A stretch of DNA of 64,000 bases from Vibrionaceae bacterium. Lineage in GTDB: Bacteria > Pseudomonadota > Gammaproteobacteria > Enterobacterales > Vibrionaceae. Shown here one piece after another: positions 1 through 7,212 of the stretch. The translations under genes and the position numbers were made by a program. The DNA is taken from contig JAAEZQ010000017.1 in assembly GCA_018222805.1 (NCBI GenBank), positions 1 through 64,000 of the forward strand, read 5' to 3'. A model generated the notes under the pieces. It was not told where the DNA came from and ran no database searches. It worked only from the letters and a program-made list of their open reading frames with translations. Positions within the stretch are counted from its first letter, which is position 1; every line of letters starts with the position of its first letter.

Positions 1-22
1 ACGCAGCCAAAGAGTTGTTATT
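1..22 (-). repeat. attC site, partial (left window edge)
   Basis: The first bases end in a TTGTTAT core like the ends of the complete attC sites at 744, 1248, 2048 and 2714. It lies just past the stop of the leftward gene at 53, where a cassette's attC belongs. Only one end is in the window. Confidence 0.55.
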
Positions 23-52
23 GCCTATTGACAGGCTGAAGGCTCATATGTG

Positions 53-517
53 TTATGTATTTTTCAACAACTTCATATGCTTAGCTAAGTTTACATATAA
101 AAAGCAGCTCCAAAGAATAACAATACTAACACCGAAGGGCGTTGTAACGGTTACCTCATTTTCTACTCCAAAAGGTGATTCGTACATTAGACGCAAAATG
201 ACTATTGGAACTAGGAGAGCCAAGAACCTAATAGTTACTACAAAACCAAGACTGAAATACCGCCCTAGAAAATCACTGCCACTATCTGCGCCATTAGCCC
301 TGTACGCAAAATAGGTTCCTGCTAGAACGACCACAATATTGGCAATTGCCTCTACTTGATCCCATACATTTGAATGTTCGGTGTCACTGTCTTGAATGTA
401 CTCGAAAGCAACGGCACTAAATACAATATAAATCAGTGCGTATATGAACCTATCTTTTTCTGTAAATCTGCCTCCTACAATGTCACGTTTCAAAGCCTCG
501 ATATTCCACAAGTACAT
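53..517 (-). CDS. Integron-cassette membrane protein, unknown function
   Basis: A 154-residue protein that I do not recognise. It has a soluble N-terminal stretch of about 25 residues, then hydrophobic segments at roughly 26-42, 57-72, 90-112 and 126-146, so it should sit in the inner membrane with about four helices. The start is set by a GAGGGG ribosome-binding site six bases before the ATG. It occupies a normal cassette position: attC sites flank it on both sides and it reads leftward like the other cassette genes. Cassette genes are usually single, promoter-poor and of unknown role, so nothing more can be said about its job. Confidence 0.75.
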   Translation of the reverse strand: MYLWNIEALKRDIVGGRFTEKDRFIYALIYIVFSAVAFEYIQDSDTEHSNVWDQVEAIANIVVVLAGTYFAYRANGADSGSDFLGRYFSLGFVVTIRFLALLVPIVILRLMYESPFGVENEVTVTTPFGVSIVILWSCFLYVNLAKHMKLLKNT

Positions 518-624
518 AATATTCCCCTCACACCAGTAAATGCCTACAGAGTATCACCAGAAAAACCTAACCACTTGTAATACATGAATTTTTACGACCA
601 CCTTCACGACTTTTAGGAAACAAA

Positions 625-744
625 TAACACCTAATTAAGGTGTAAACAACGCAACACCAATACCGCCGTAAACCACCTTAAACACTTAAATCAACGCATA
701 GCAAAATGCCACGTGTTGCAAATCACAATTAAATACTTGTTATG
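625..744 (-). repeat. attC (VCR-like) cassette recombination site
   Basis: About 120 bp starting with TAACACC...TTAAGGTG and ending in a TTGTTATG core, with imperfect inner dyad symmetry. It has the length and layout of Vibrio attC sites, and its right end overlaps the stop codon of the cassette gene to its right, as is usual. Confidence 0.8.
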
Positions 745-1107
745 ATTTTTGTAGCTCTTTTACCGTGGCAACTACTTCATCGAACTCATCACGAGAGTTA
801 GAAAGACAAAAACCCGACTCTACGCTACCGACTTCTGAGTTATTAAATAGCGTCACTCGCAATTCGTATTTCTTTGTCCGGAGGTAAACAACACCAAATA
901 TGATCAAAAATGCAAAAAACCTGCAATCGGGTGAACAAGTAGAAAGGTAAAACTGAAAACTAAAGCTATTAGACCTGAACGCTTAATTTTTTCAGTTTTG
1001 TCGTACTCTTTTACTCTTATATCTTCGACTCTAGAAACTTTCAGCGGTTGAGAACTCTTGAGACTATATAGTGCACTAGATTCAACCCAGACTGTCCGGT
1101 TGTTCAT
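740..1107 (-). pseudogene. Integron-cassette membrane protein, frameshifted in a T6 run
   Basis: Read on the minus strand, the gene starts at 1107 (ATG preceded by AAGGAGA) and runs through a basic segment into a hydrophobic segment, then hits a stop at 904. If one T is added to the six-T run (914-919 on the given strand) the frame stays open for about 60 more codons and ends with TAA at 740-742, exactly at the attC core. The joined product is about 122 residues: a soluble N-terminus, two adjacent membrane segments and an acidic C-terminal tail ending in KELQKS. The exact fit of the restored stop to the attC edge is the best evidence that this was one gene. It may be a true pseudogene, a slippage-expressed gene or a sequencing error. 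The product is not recognised. Confidence 0.7.
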
Positions 1108-1124
1108 ATCTCTCCTTAAATACA

Positions 1125-1248
1125 TGACGGCGCGTTAAGTAGTAAGCAACGCAACAACGTAATCTAAACCATGCGCCTTAGACGTAAAATCCAACGCGGA
1201 GACAAAAATGCCAAGCGTAGGGAATTACTCTTAAATACCTTGTTAGGT
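1125..1248 (-). repeat. attC (VCR-like) cassette recombination site
   Basis: About 124 bp beginning GACGGCGCGTTAAG and ending in a CTTGTTAGG core. Spacing and the outer core sequences match the other attC sites in this array. Confidence 0.85.
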
Positions 1249-1254
1249 TTATGA

Positions 1255-1776
1255 CTAGTTTAAGACTCGTTCTTTGTGACCTTGCTCTTGATGATAGTAT
1301 TTTACTTCTTCAATCTTTTGCTTTGACTCTTCTTCGCTCAATACTTCTTGTTCAACTAGCCATTTAAACTTATTGATCTCATTGGTTAAGTCATTTTCCA
1401 TATTAATGTCAGCATACCAATCGATTAGTTGCTTTTTACGTCGACTCATTAGTTCATTGGCTATTTCATCATGCTGTTTGTCTTGGATTATGAATAAGTT
1501 AACTTCTTTCGTTTCATAAATTGTGTAGGTTGTTTTTGATATAATCGCCCAAGCTAAACAAGCACCACCAATTAAAATCCACATAGGATCTAAATAAAAT
1601 GTTTCGCGCGTAAAGCTACCGTATACGCTTTGAAAAACACCAATGACAATCCAAAGAACTCCAACATTCCTCAGCCATTCATTTTGTTCAATACTCTCAG
1701 AACTTTTTTTGGACAAGTCACCGTAGTAAAGGTCTACATCACCTTTACCTGATGCTTCTTCATAAGCGTAATTCAA
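1255..1776 (-). CDS. Integron-cassette membrane protein, unknown; true start unclear
   Basis: A 173-residue reading frame from a TTG codon. It has an acidic N-terminus, two hydrophobic helices at about 37-53 and 65-82, and a long charged C-terminal region that should be helical or coiled (about 100-170). The frame stays open for 22 more codons upstream, to 1842, and those codons look coding (basic, then a FSFGQE segment leading into NYAYEE), but they contain no ATG or GTG. Just before them an ATG-ATG pair runs straight into a TAA. So the start may be a rare ATT, the TTG used here, or an ATG lost by mutation. It lies between two attC sites and reads leftward. The family is not recognised. Confidence 0.65.
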   Translation of the reverse strand: MNYAYEEASGKGDVDLYYGDLSKKSSESIEQNEWLRNVGVLWIVIGVFQSVYGSFTRETFYLDPMWILIGGACLAWAIISKTTYTIYETKEVNLFIIQDKQHDEIANELMSRRKKQLIDWYADINMENDLTNEINKFKWLVEQEVLSEEESKQKIEEVKYYHQEQGHKERVLN

Positions 1777-1933
1777 CCTTTCTTGCCCAAAACTAAAGGT
1801 ATACTTGTTTTTACCTTTTTTTTGTACAACTTCAATTTCAATACCTTACATCATAGTTGTCATTGAATTAGCTCAACAACGTAGTAAGTCAATATTCACT
1901 AGCTAAATAAGTGACCAGTTGCTTCCAAAAACC

Positions 1934-2048
1934 TAACGCCGCGCTAAGGGGAGCAGACACGCAATACAAAAAGCTACCGCACAGCGCCTTAAACACTGAA
2001 CCCAAAGCAAACTAAAAATGCCAAGAGTGCCAAACGCTTTGTTATGCT
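1934..2048 (-). repeat. attC (VCR-like) cassette recombination site
   Basis: About 115 bp, starting TAACGCCGCGCTAAGGGG and ending in a TTTGTTATGC core. It is the most VCR-like of the sites here. Confidence 0.85.
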
Positions 2049-2236
2049 TAAGCTTCAATGCCTTACGTTTTACTAAAAAAACAAGAGTAACTCGACTTGG
2101 AATGACAAGCCAAAACGGAACTTTAAAAAGCTGAATTCACTCATAATTTTTACTAACTAAGCTTCAGTTTTTATCAGTCAAACCAAAGAGACCTGAGATT
2201 AACTTTGAATTTGAGCCAGTTGCCCTAACCTCGTAC

Positions 2237-2418
2237 TTACCCTGAAATTGAATGAGGCAGAAACTCTGAATTTTCAACGCCCAAGAACTGATACCCGGAA
2301 AACAGCGTCAAATGAAGCCAACTGGCATCGATATTAACCAGATAGCTGCCATTGAAATTATCGTCGTCGCTCTCAGAAAAGTGGACTGCCACCGATCTCC
2401 TAGACAAATTTCGCCTAT
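2237..2418 (-). pseudogene. 3' fragment of an integron-cassette gene, cut off by an IS remnant
   Basis: On the minus strand a frame runs in from the edge of the IS remnant at 2419 and ends at TAA 2237-2239, about 60 codons. The translation is protein-like (SVAVHFSESDDDNFNGSYLV, then a W/L/F-rich stretch ending PHSISG) and has no start of its own. I read it as the C-terminal part of a cassette gene whose 5' part was lost when the neighbouring IS inserted or was deleted. Its attC would be the one at 1934-2048, leaving about 190 bp (2049-2236) in which I see nothing. Confidence 0.45.
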
Positions 2419-2560
2419 CCTGTTAATGCGGCGGACATACTAAATGTCATCTAACGAATAAGGCACCGCAGTCGCGCAAAGTCATCAGGGTCACAACGTA
2501 TGCGTATCGTTGATATAAAGACCGAATGTAGAGCGGCAGTCCAAAACCCATCACTTGAAG
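2419..2560 (+). repeat. 142-bp perfect direct repeat, copy 1 (putative IS guide-RNA region)
   Basis: Identical base for base to 4124-4265. In the second copy it lies in the non-coding part downstream of an IS1111-type transposase, which is where this group encodes the RNA that guides target choice. It contains no open frame of note. Confidence 0.75.
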
Positions 2561-2593
2561 TTTAGCGGATGTTTGACAACCGGGGGAATCCAT
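2419..2593 (+). mobile_element. Right-end remnant of an IS1111-group (IS110 family) element
   Basis: The segment carries the 142-bp sequence shared with the second remnant (2419-2560), then about 20 bp, then GGGGGAATCCAT at 2582-2593. This is the exact reverse complement of the left end ATGGATTCCCCC of the second remnant at 3663-3674. It directly abuts the start of an attC site. IS1111-group elements that target attC sites are a known feature of integrons. The left end and the transposase gene are missing from this copy. Confidence 0.7.
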
Positions 2594-2714
2594 GTAGCCG
2601 CGTTAAGTGGTGAGCAACGCTACCACCTTACCTAATCCATTGTGCCGAAAACACTAAAGTTGAACTAAACCAATAATGCCAAGCGTTGTGAGTCCGCCTA
2701 AACGCTTGTTATGC
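2594..2714 (-). repeat. attC (VCR-like) cassette recombination site, next to an IS end
   Basis: About 121 bp, starting GTAGCCGCGTTAAG and ending in a CTTGTTATGCG core. Its outer edge touches the IS end at 2593, as expected for an element that targets attC. It is the attC of the hydrolase cassette to its right. Confidence 0.85.
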
Positions 2715-2717
2715 GTA

Positions 2718-3599
2718 CTATTGAAATGGGTAATGAAATTCAATAAATTCCAATACATCTGGCCAACTTCTAGTATGCACGAAGTGATTATCATGGTACG
2801 AGATATGCTTAAATGGATAGGCGTACTGTGCATTTTGCAGTTTTGATATAATCCTATTAGACATTTCTGTAGAAGGCCAAACGGTGTCATATAAAGCAGA
2901 GGTCAATAGTATTGCTGCACTACTATTCTCTACAGGAATCGAAAATTTCTCTACTAACCTTTTGTTTTCAATGACATTATGCCAAGGGGTGTAGTTTGCG
3001 TAATATTTAAGACAGATGTTAGGAATATCCTTACCATTCCAAGTCCACGCTGATTGGCATGGGTCTATTTTAATTAGATTTAAGTACTCATCATCTGTAC
3101 GGTAGCGATCATAAGAACTCCATACATATGCACTAGGTACTGCCGCTACAACTAGGTCAACGAACTCGAACTTGCTAGCCAAAAGAAGTGCTAATTCACC
3201 ACCTCGACTTGTACCATATACTGCGATAGAGTTTTTCTTTAAGTCGGGTTGAGTTTGAACCCAATTAAATGCTTGTTCGAAATATTCAAGCGGCACTCGT
3301 TTCAGTGATGCTGGTATACGCGATGATTGGCTCTCTTGATCAAAATAAGATAATGAAAGAACCGCATAACCTTTACTTACCAACTCGTTTACACTTACTC
3401 GGACTACAGCATACTTCTTAACAAAATCACCACCTCCAGACCCACCTAAAATCATAATAACGGGTTGATTCAACCTACCTTCGGTGTAGTAAAGCTCACC
3501 CACAATGGCTGGGTCATCGATAAGTCGTTGAGAAACCGCTGACGCACAAAATGAATATAAAAGTGTCGAAACTAAAATCACTACTTTAGATAATTTCAT
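2718..3599 (-). CDS. Secreted alpha/beta hydrolase, BAAT_C-like, in an integron cassette
   Basis: A 293-residue alpha/beta hydrolase with an N-terminal signal peptide (about 1-22, cut after CASA), so it should act in the periplasm or outside. The nucleophile elbow GTSRGGE is at about residue 129-135, an acid candidate is in the LYDTVWPS segment near 238, and the C-terminal histidine is in HDNH near 270, giving a full catalytic triad. The layout fits the BAAT/acyl-CoA thioester hydrolase C-terminal family of esterases, but the natural substrate cannot be read from sequence. An AGAGAG site precedes the ATG. It is an intact cassette: attC at its 3' end, with an IS end at 3663 cutting the next attC on its 5' side. 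Confidence 0.8.
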   Translation of the reverse strand: MKLSKVVILVSTLLYSFCASAVSQRLIDDPAIVGELYYTEGRLNQPVIMILGGSGGGDFVKKYAVVRVSVNELVSKGYAVLSLSYFDQESQSSRIPASLKRVPLEYFEQAFNWVQTQPDLKKNSIAVYGTSRGGELALLLASKFEFVDLVVAAVPSAYVWSSYDRYRTDDEYLNLIKIDPCQSAWTWNGKDIPNICLKYYANYTPWHNVIENKRLVEKFSIPVENSSAAILLTSALYDTVWPSTEMSNRIISKLQNAQYAYPFKHISYHDNHFVHTRSWPDVLEFIEFHYPFQ

Positions 3600-3724
3600 A
3601 TTTCTCTCTTAGGCTATTAATATGTCGACCTGTAAGACTACGGCTTACGCATAACGAATGACATGGATTCCCCCTCCCGAGGATCTGCCACACTTATGTG
3701 GTACTTATTTGCACCGGAGGCTCC

Positions 3725-4030
3725 ATGTCTGATTATTCTTATTTTGCTGGTATCGATTTAGCTAAAAATCACTTCAGTATTCATGTCGTTGACTCAAAAG
3801 GAAACGTCATCCTGCATAAATCCGTTACCCGCTCTAAACTACTGCCTACATTAGCAAATATGCCACCTATGCGTATAGGCTTAGAAGCGTGCGGTGGAGC
3901 GCATTACTGGGCAAGGACACTCCATGAGCTTGGTCATGATGCTCATATCATGGCTCTGGCAGCCAAGAATGCCCGAATCATCTGGTCACTACTGCACAAC
4001 CAAACGGAATACGAGAATTACGCTGCTTAA
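3725..4030 (+). pseudogene. IS1111-type transposase with a large in-frame internal deletion
   Basis: The frame codes for 101 residues against the 300 to 350 usual for the family. A GGAGG site sits four bases before the ATG. Residues 1-80 are the N-terminal DEDD (RuvC-like) part: GIDLAKNHFSIHVVD with the first catalytic Asp, then GLEACGGAHYWAR with the Glu. Residues from about 79 onward (AAKNARIIWSLL...) match the very C-terminal tail of these proteins. The middle, including the rest of the catalytic site and the Transposase_20 domain, is gone without breaking the frame. Both flanks of the junction normally code an A-L-A-x-K motif, so deletion between short repeats is a likely cause. The product cannot be an active recombinase. 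Confidence 0.75.
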
Positions 4031-4123
4031 GTTAACACTAACTCAAGCAGCGTAACGAGAACACACCCACCGGGTCACTGCAGACGCAATGGATGGAGAT
4101 AGGTTAAGACCACTTGCGGAGAG

Positions 4124-4265
4124 CCTGTTAATGCGGCGGACATACTAAATGTCATCTAACGAATAAGGCACCGCAGTCGCGCAAAGTCATCAGGGTCACA
4201 ACGTATGCGTATCGTTGATATAAAGACCGAATGTAGAGCGGCAGTCCAAAACCCATCACTTGAAG
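4124..4265 (+). repeat. 142-bp perfect direct repeat, copy 2 (putative IS guide-RNA region)
   Basis: Identical to 2419-2560 over 142 bp; the two sequences differ immediately outside these limits (T versus G at the base before, T versus C at the base after). It lies 93 bp downstream of the transposase stop. Confidence 0.75.
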
Positions 4266-4531
4266 CATAATTGCCAGTTGAGGAGTGTAATTTCGATAAA
4301 TTACACTATTTTACATGGGGTTATTGATACTTAAACGCAGTTGGTTATCGATGGCTATAGTGGCTTTGGCTGGCCAATTCTTATGATGTAGATGCGCGGT
4401 TCACACCAAATCTTACCTTTGGTTGTAAGGACGGGTATTCTGGCCCTACTTATAGTGAACGGCATGTTTAGAATATTGTTCAAGCTGCAGAGTTATAAGC
4501 GAGTTGGATAGGTAATGTACTGACTCTTTAT
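4266..4531. other. Intergenic stretch at the integron/chromosome junction
   Basis: No intact gene. One plus-strand frame gives a protein-like run (NSYDVDARFTPNLTFGCKDG and onward, about 4370-4470) broken by stops, so a decayed gene is possible. No trace of an integron integrase or attI site was recognised here. Confidence 0.4.
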
Positions 4532-4568
4532 AAAAACGGCATCCTGATTGGCCCGGTATGCCGTTTTT
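4532..4568. terminator. Rho-independent terminator, bidirectional
   Basis: AAAAACGGCAT at 4532-4542 pairs with ATGCCGTTTTT at 4558-4568, with A and T runs on the two sides. It lies 25 bp past the stop of the leftward permease gene. Confidence 0.8.
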
Positions 4569-4592
4569 ATTATTAGTAAATGTTAATCAACA

Positions 4593-5675
4593 TTATTCGG
4601 CAGCGAAAGCTGGTTGCTGAAGTTTGGCTTCGTCTTTTCTTAGTTTAATTGGAGCATAGATAAGTGCACCAACAAGGAATAGACCTAAGTAACCGATCAG
4701 CGGGTAGAATACAGCAACTAACTGAGTGAAACCGGCAAAGCTAGCCACAAAACCAACAACCAAGGTAGCAAAGATAAACTTGTTCGCCTTAGCCGTTTTC
4801 ATTGGTACAAAGCGAGCTGCAAATGCGTAGAACATGCTCACTGCGGTATTGAAAATCATACCGAACAAAATGAATGTCATGAAGATTGACAGTGCTGGTG
4901 AAATCATATCGATGATTTTTAGTAGCGGCATTGGGTATTCTGCGACCACTTCAATCTTAGAAAATAGTGCTAAGTGGCTAAGTACGATTAATACGCCAAC
5001 TCCGGCACCACCAAGAAGACCACCCAGTTTTGCAACTTTAGGGTTTGTTTCAGCACCGCCCATAACCAGTGCCATCGCCGCACCCACCGCTAGGTTGAAA
5101 GATACGTAGTTGATTGCTGAGATAAACCAGTTAGGTAGTGTTGATTCAACACTTTCAGCAATTGGCGCTAAGGTATCAAAAGATTGATCCATTGTGATGA
5201 TACTGTAGGCACAAATAGCAACCAGAGCCACGATCAAAAATGGTGTGATACTACCAATAACCGCAACAACACGGTTTACATTCATCATTGCGGTTAGGCC
5301 GATTAGGACGGTTAGAATAGCGCTTCCAGCGTATCCTGGCAGGTCAAACTGTTGTGTTAGAAGCGAACCAGCTCCGGCAATCATTACTACGCCTACACCA
5401 AACAAGGTGAAGATAATCACATAGTCTACGATAATGCCAACCCAACGGCCGCTAATTTGGTAGATGACTTTTTTGTGTGACATAGTCTTTGTTTGAGAGC
5501 CAAGCATTGTCAGCATCATACCTAGGTATGCAAATAGAGCCGTTGCCAGCACTGCGGCAGCTGTGCCCCAATGTCCAAAGCTTGTGAAATACTGCAATAC
5601 TTCCTGTCCAGAGGCAAATCCGGCCCCGACAATAATTCCGATAAACGCGCTTGCGATTTTAAGAATGTTCCACAT
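4593..5675 (-). CDS. YkvI-type membrane protein (APC superfamily permease)
   Basis: A 360-residue very hydrophobic protein with about ten membrane helices. The N-terminal helix contains the broken-helix signature GIIVGAGFASGQE typical of APC/LeuT-fold transporters, and the overall sequence fits the YkvI group (COG3949), whose substrate is not known. The start used is ATG at 5675, nine bases after AAGGAGA; a longer frame to 5708 has no such site. A strong terminator follows at 4532. It stands alone between decayed mobile DNA on both sides, with a long upstream region without genes, so it may be an old chromosomal gene at the edge of the integron. Confidence 0.8.
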   Translation of the reverse strand: MWNILKIASAFIGIIVGAGFASGQEVLQYFTSFGHWGTAAAVLATALFAYLGMMLTMLGSQTKTMSHKKVIYQISGRWVGIIVDYVIIFTLFGVGVVMIAGAGSLLTQQFDLPGYAGSAILTVLIGLTAMMNVNRVVAVIGSITPFLIVALVAICAYSIITMDQSFDTLAPIAESVESTLPNWFISAINYVSFNLAVGAAMALVMGGAETNPKVAKLGGLLGGAGVGVLIVLSHLALFSKIEVVAEYPMPLLKIIDMISPALSIFMTFILFGMIFNTAVSMFYAFAARFVPMKTAKANKFIFATLVVGFVASFAGFTQLVAVFYPLIGYLGLFLVGALIYAPIKLRKDEAKLQQPAFAAE

Positions 5676-6420
5676 GTTAGGCAAATCTCCTTGTCGATTA
5701 TTAATCAACTTATGTAATTGTATTTGTAATTGTATTTGTAGGTTTTTTGGTTACTTGCTGTTAATTAATGTAACAGCAACGGGGTTAATAAGTATCACAT
5801 CTGTTAACAGAACTGCATGATGTGTTGTTCTATATGTGATCAAAAGTGTAAGGTTGCTAATTTTTTGCAAAAACCCTTGAAAGTTCAACTCTTAGAGTAT
5901 AGTGCGACTATTAGTGTTTATTTAATCTAAACAAACAAGAAGTGACGTGAGCCATTTTTATTAAAATAATATACATATCATAAACTTATAATGGAAAAGA
6001 TGATCTTACCCATCACTGATTATAGTTTTACTAAAAGCAGCTTTTTGTTTAGCTATTCACTATTATCAATTTTTCTCGGGTAATTTTGCGTAAATTTGTT
6101 GCTGATATTGTGTATATTTAAGCATTTCACGTATAAGTGGATTTAAATGGCAAATATTACACAATCTTTTAGGCAGCGCTGACTGAGCACTTCAGTGTTT
6201 ATGGGTGTAATTGCTTTATATTAGAAGGGCCTAAATCATCAAGCTCAGAAAATCTTGCGCTGGGGTATCAGAGTTTTTTACAAGTTACAGGTTTTGAGAT
6301 ATGTGATAAGCGTGTTCAAATGTGTTGATACATCCATGCATTGAGTAGCAGCTCTGTATTGCTAGATCAGTCGGATAAGAAGTTATGACAAAGTAAACAT
6401 TAGTTAAATCAGTACTATTT
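5676..6420. other. Gene-poor stretch with a possible broken small ORF
   Basis: About 745 bp of AT-rich DNA. Upstream of the permease I see no clear operator. On the plus strand, ATG 6147 opens MANITQSF; after a shift of frame a run of about 52 codons (6173-6328) without stops reads like protein (LTEHFSVYGCNCFILEGPKS and onward) and ends in TGA 6326. This may be a frameshifted small gene; I do not recognise it. Confidence 0.3.
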
Positions 6421-6930
6421 AAGGGGCGTTGTTGATCAATTCAGCCATGGGAGCGATTGAACCCGCTGATCTGCTGCCTATTAGCTCAGTCTCTGAAGAA
6501 CAGGCATACCAAGGCTAGTGAGTTTGTTCAACGCCTTAACGTTAGCCAAGATTTCACCTACTTGGCCATTGTATTTTCTTAACGTCACTTTCCCACTGAG
6601 CAGTTGCTTATAACGATACATTGCAGTCTCAGACAACGTCCGTTGGTTATAATGGCTGTCCGTTTTCCATTGCCCTAATTGGTCTGACTGCTGGGCTAAA
6701 ACAGCGTCGTTTCGTGGGTGCCCATCGTCCCAGAGAGCAGCATTCTTTCGTGGAGGAGTCACCGCTTTCGCTCCCTTTTTACCTATCACTTCATAGCGGC
6801 CTCGAGTGTCATAGGCACCATCTGCCGATACTTGTTCTATTCTCCTGTATAAAGGATTTAAGAGAGCAGGCAGTACCTCACTATAATGGACGCTATGCAT
6901 TACCAAAAGTTATCTATAAGAACATTTAGG
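6421..6930 (-). mobile_element. IS5-family (IS903-like) element, 5' part missing
   Basis: An end-like sequence GGGGCGTTGTTGATCAATTC at about 6422-6441 is followed by the 3' part of a leftward IS5-type transposase gene. The opposite end and the first part of the transposase are not present; beyond about 6930 I cannot follow the element. Confidence 0.6.
6481..6906 (-). pseudogene. IS5-family transposase, C-terminal fragment
   Basis: About 140 residues match the C-terminal half of IS903/IS5-type DDE transposases: the segment VSADGAYDTRGRYEVIGKKG carries one of the catalytic Asp residues, and the region PPRKNAALW...RN and the later NQRTLSETAMYRYK, with the E of the DDE triad, are typical. The N-terminal part with the first catalytic Asp is missing, so it cannot be active. 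The ATG at 6906 is an internal codon rather than a true start. Confidence 0.8.
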
Positions 6931-7212
6931 ATCGTGCTGAAAATTACGTCGCTATCACAGAATGGGGCATTTTCGATTTATAAATGGCAGCGTACAGTTG
7001 TGCTCAGTTACCGTAAGATAGAATGACGATTCAGTAAAACATAATTATCTCTGTTATCAGGTCTACAGTCGCAAGGCTAGAAACCTACAGAACATTTTTC
7101 TTATCTTTTATGCAATGTGCTGGATTTCTACCATCTCCAAGCCAGTACGTTTGTACGAATCGCCTTTCCGCTTCTTATCTACAACATCAAGCTGCTATGC
7201 TTTCTTGATGAA

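Larger units (their letters stand above)
3663..4265 (+). mobile_element. IS1111-group (IS110 family) element, internally deleted and lacking its right end
   Basis: The left end ATGGATTCCCCC (3663-3674) is followed at 3725 by a short transposase frame, then about 90 bp of non-coding DNA and the 142-bp repeat ending at 4265. The right inverted end present in the other remnant (2582-2593) is absent; chromosomal DNA follows. On its left the element has cut an attC site a few bases in from a CATAACG core (about 3650-3662). Confidence 0.7.

Noticed and set aside
1..3662. CRISPR array, suggested by repeated similar blocks
   Set aside because: The repeats are 115-124 bp, diverged, dyad-symmetric and separated by genes: attC sites.
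5863..5915. Plus-strand promoter-like TTGAAA / TATAGT pair upstream of the permease
   Set aside because: The spacing is only about 15 bp and no gene follows in that direction.
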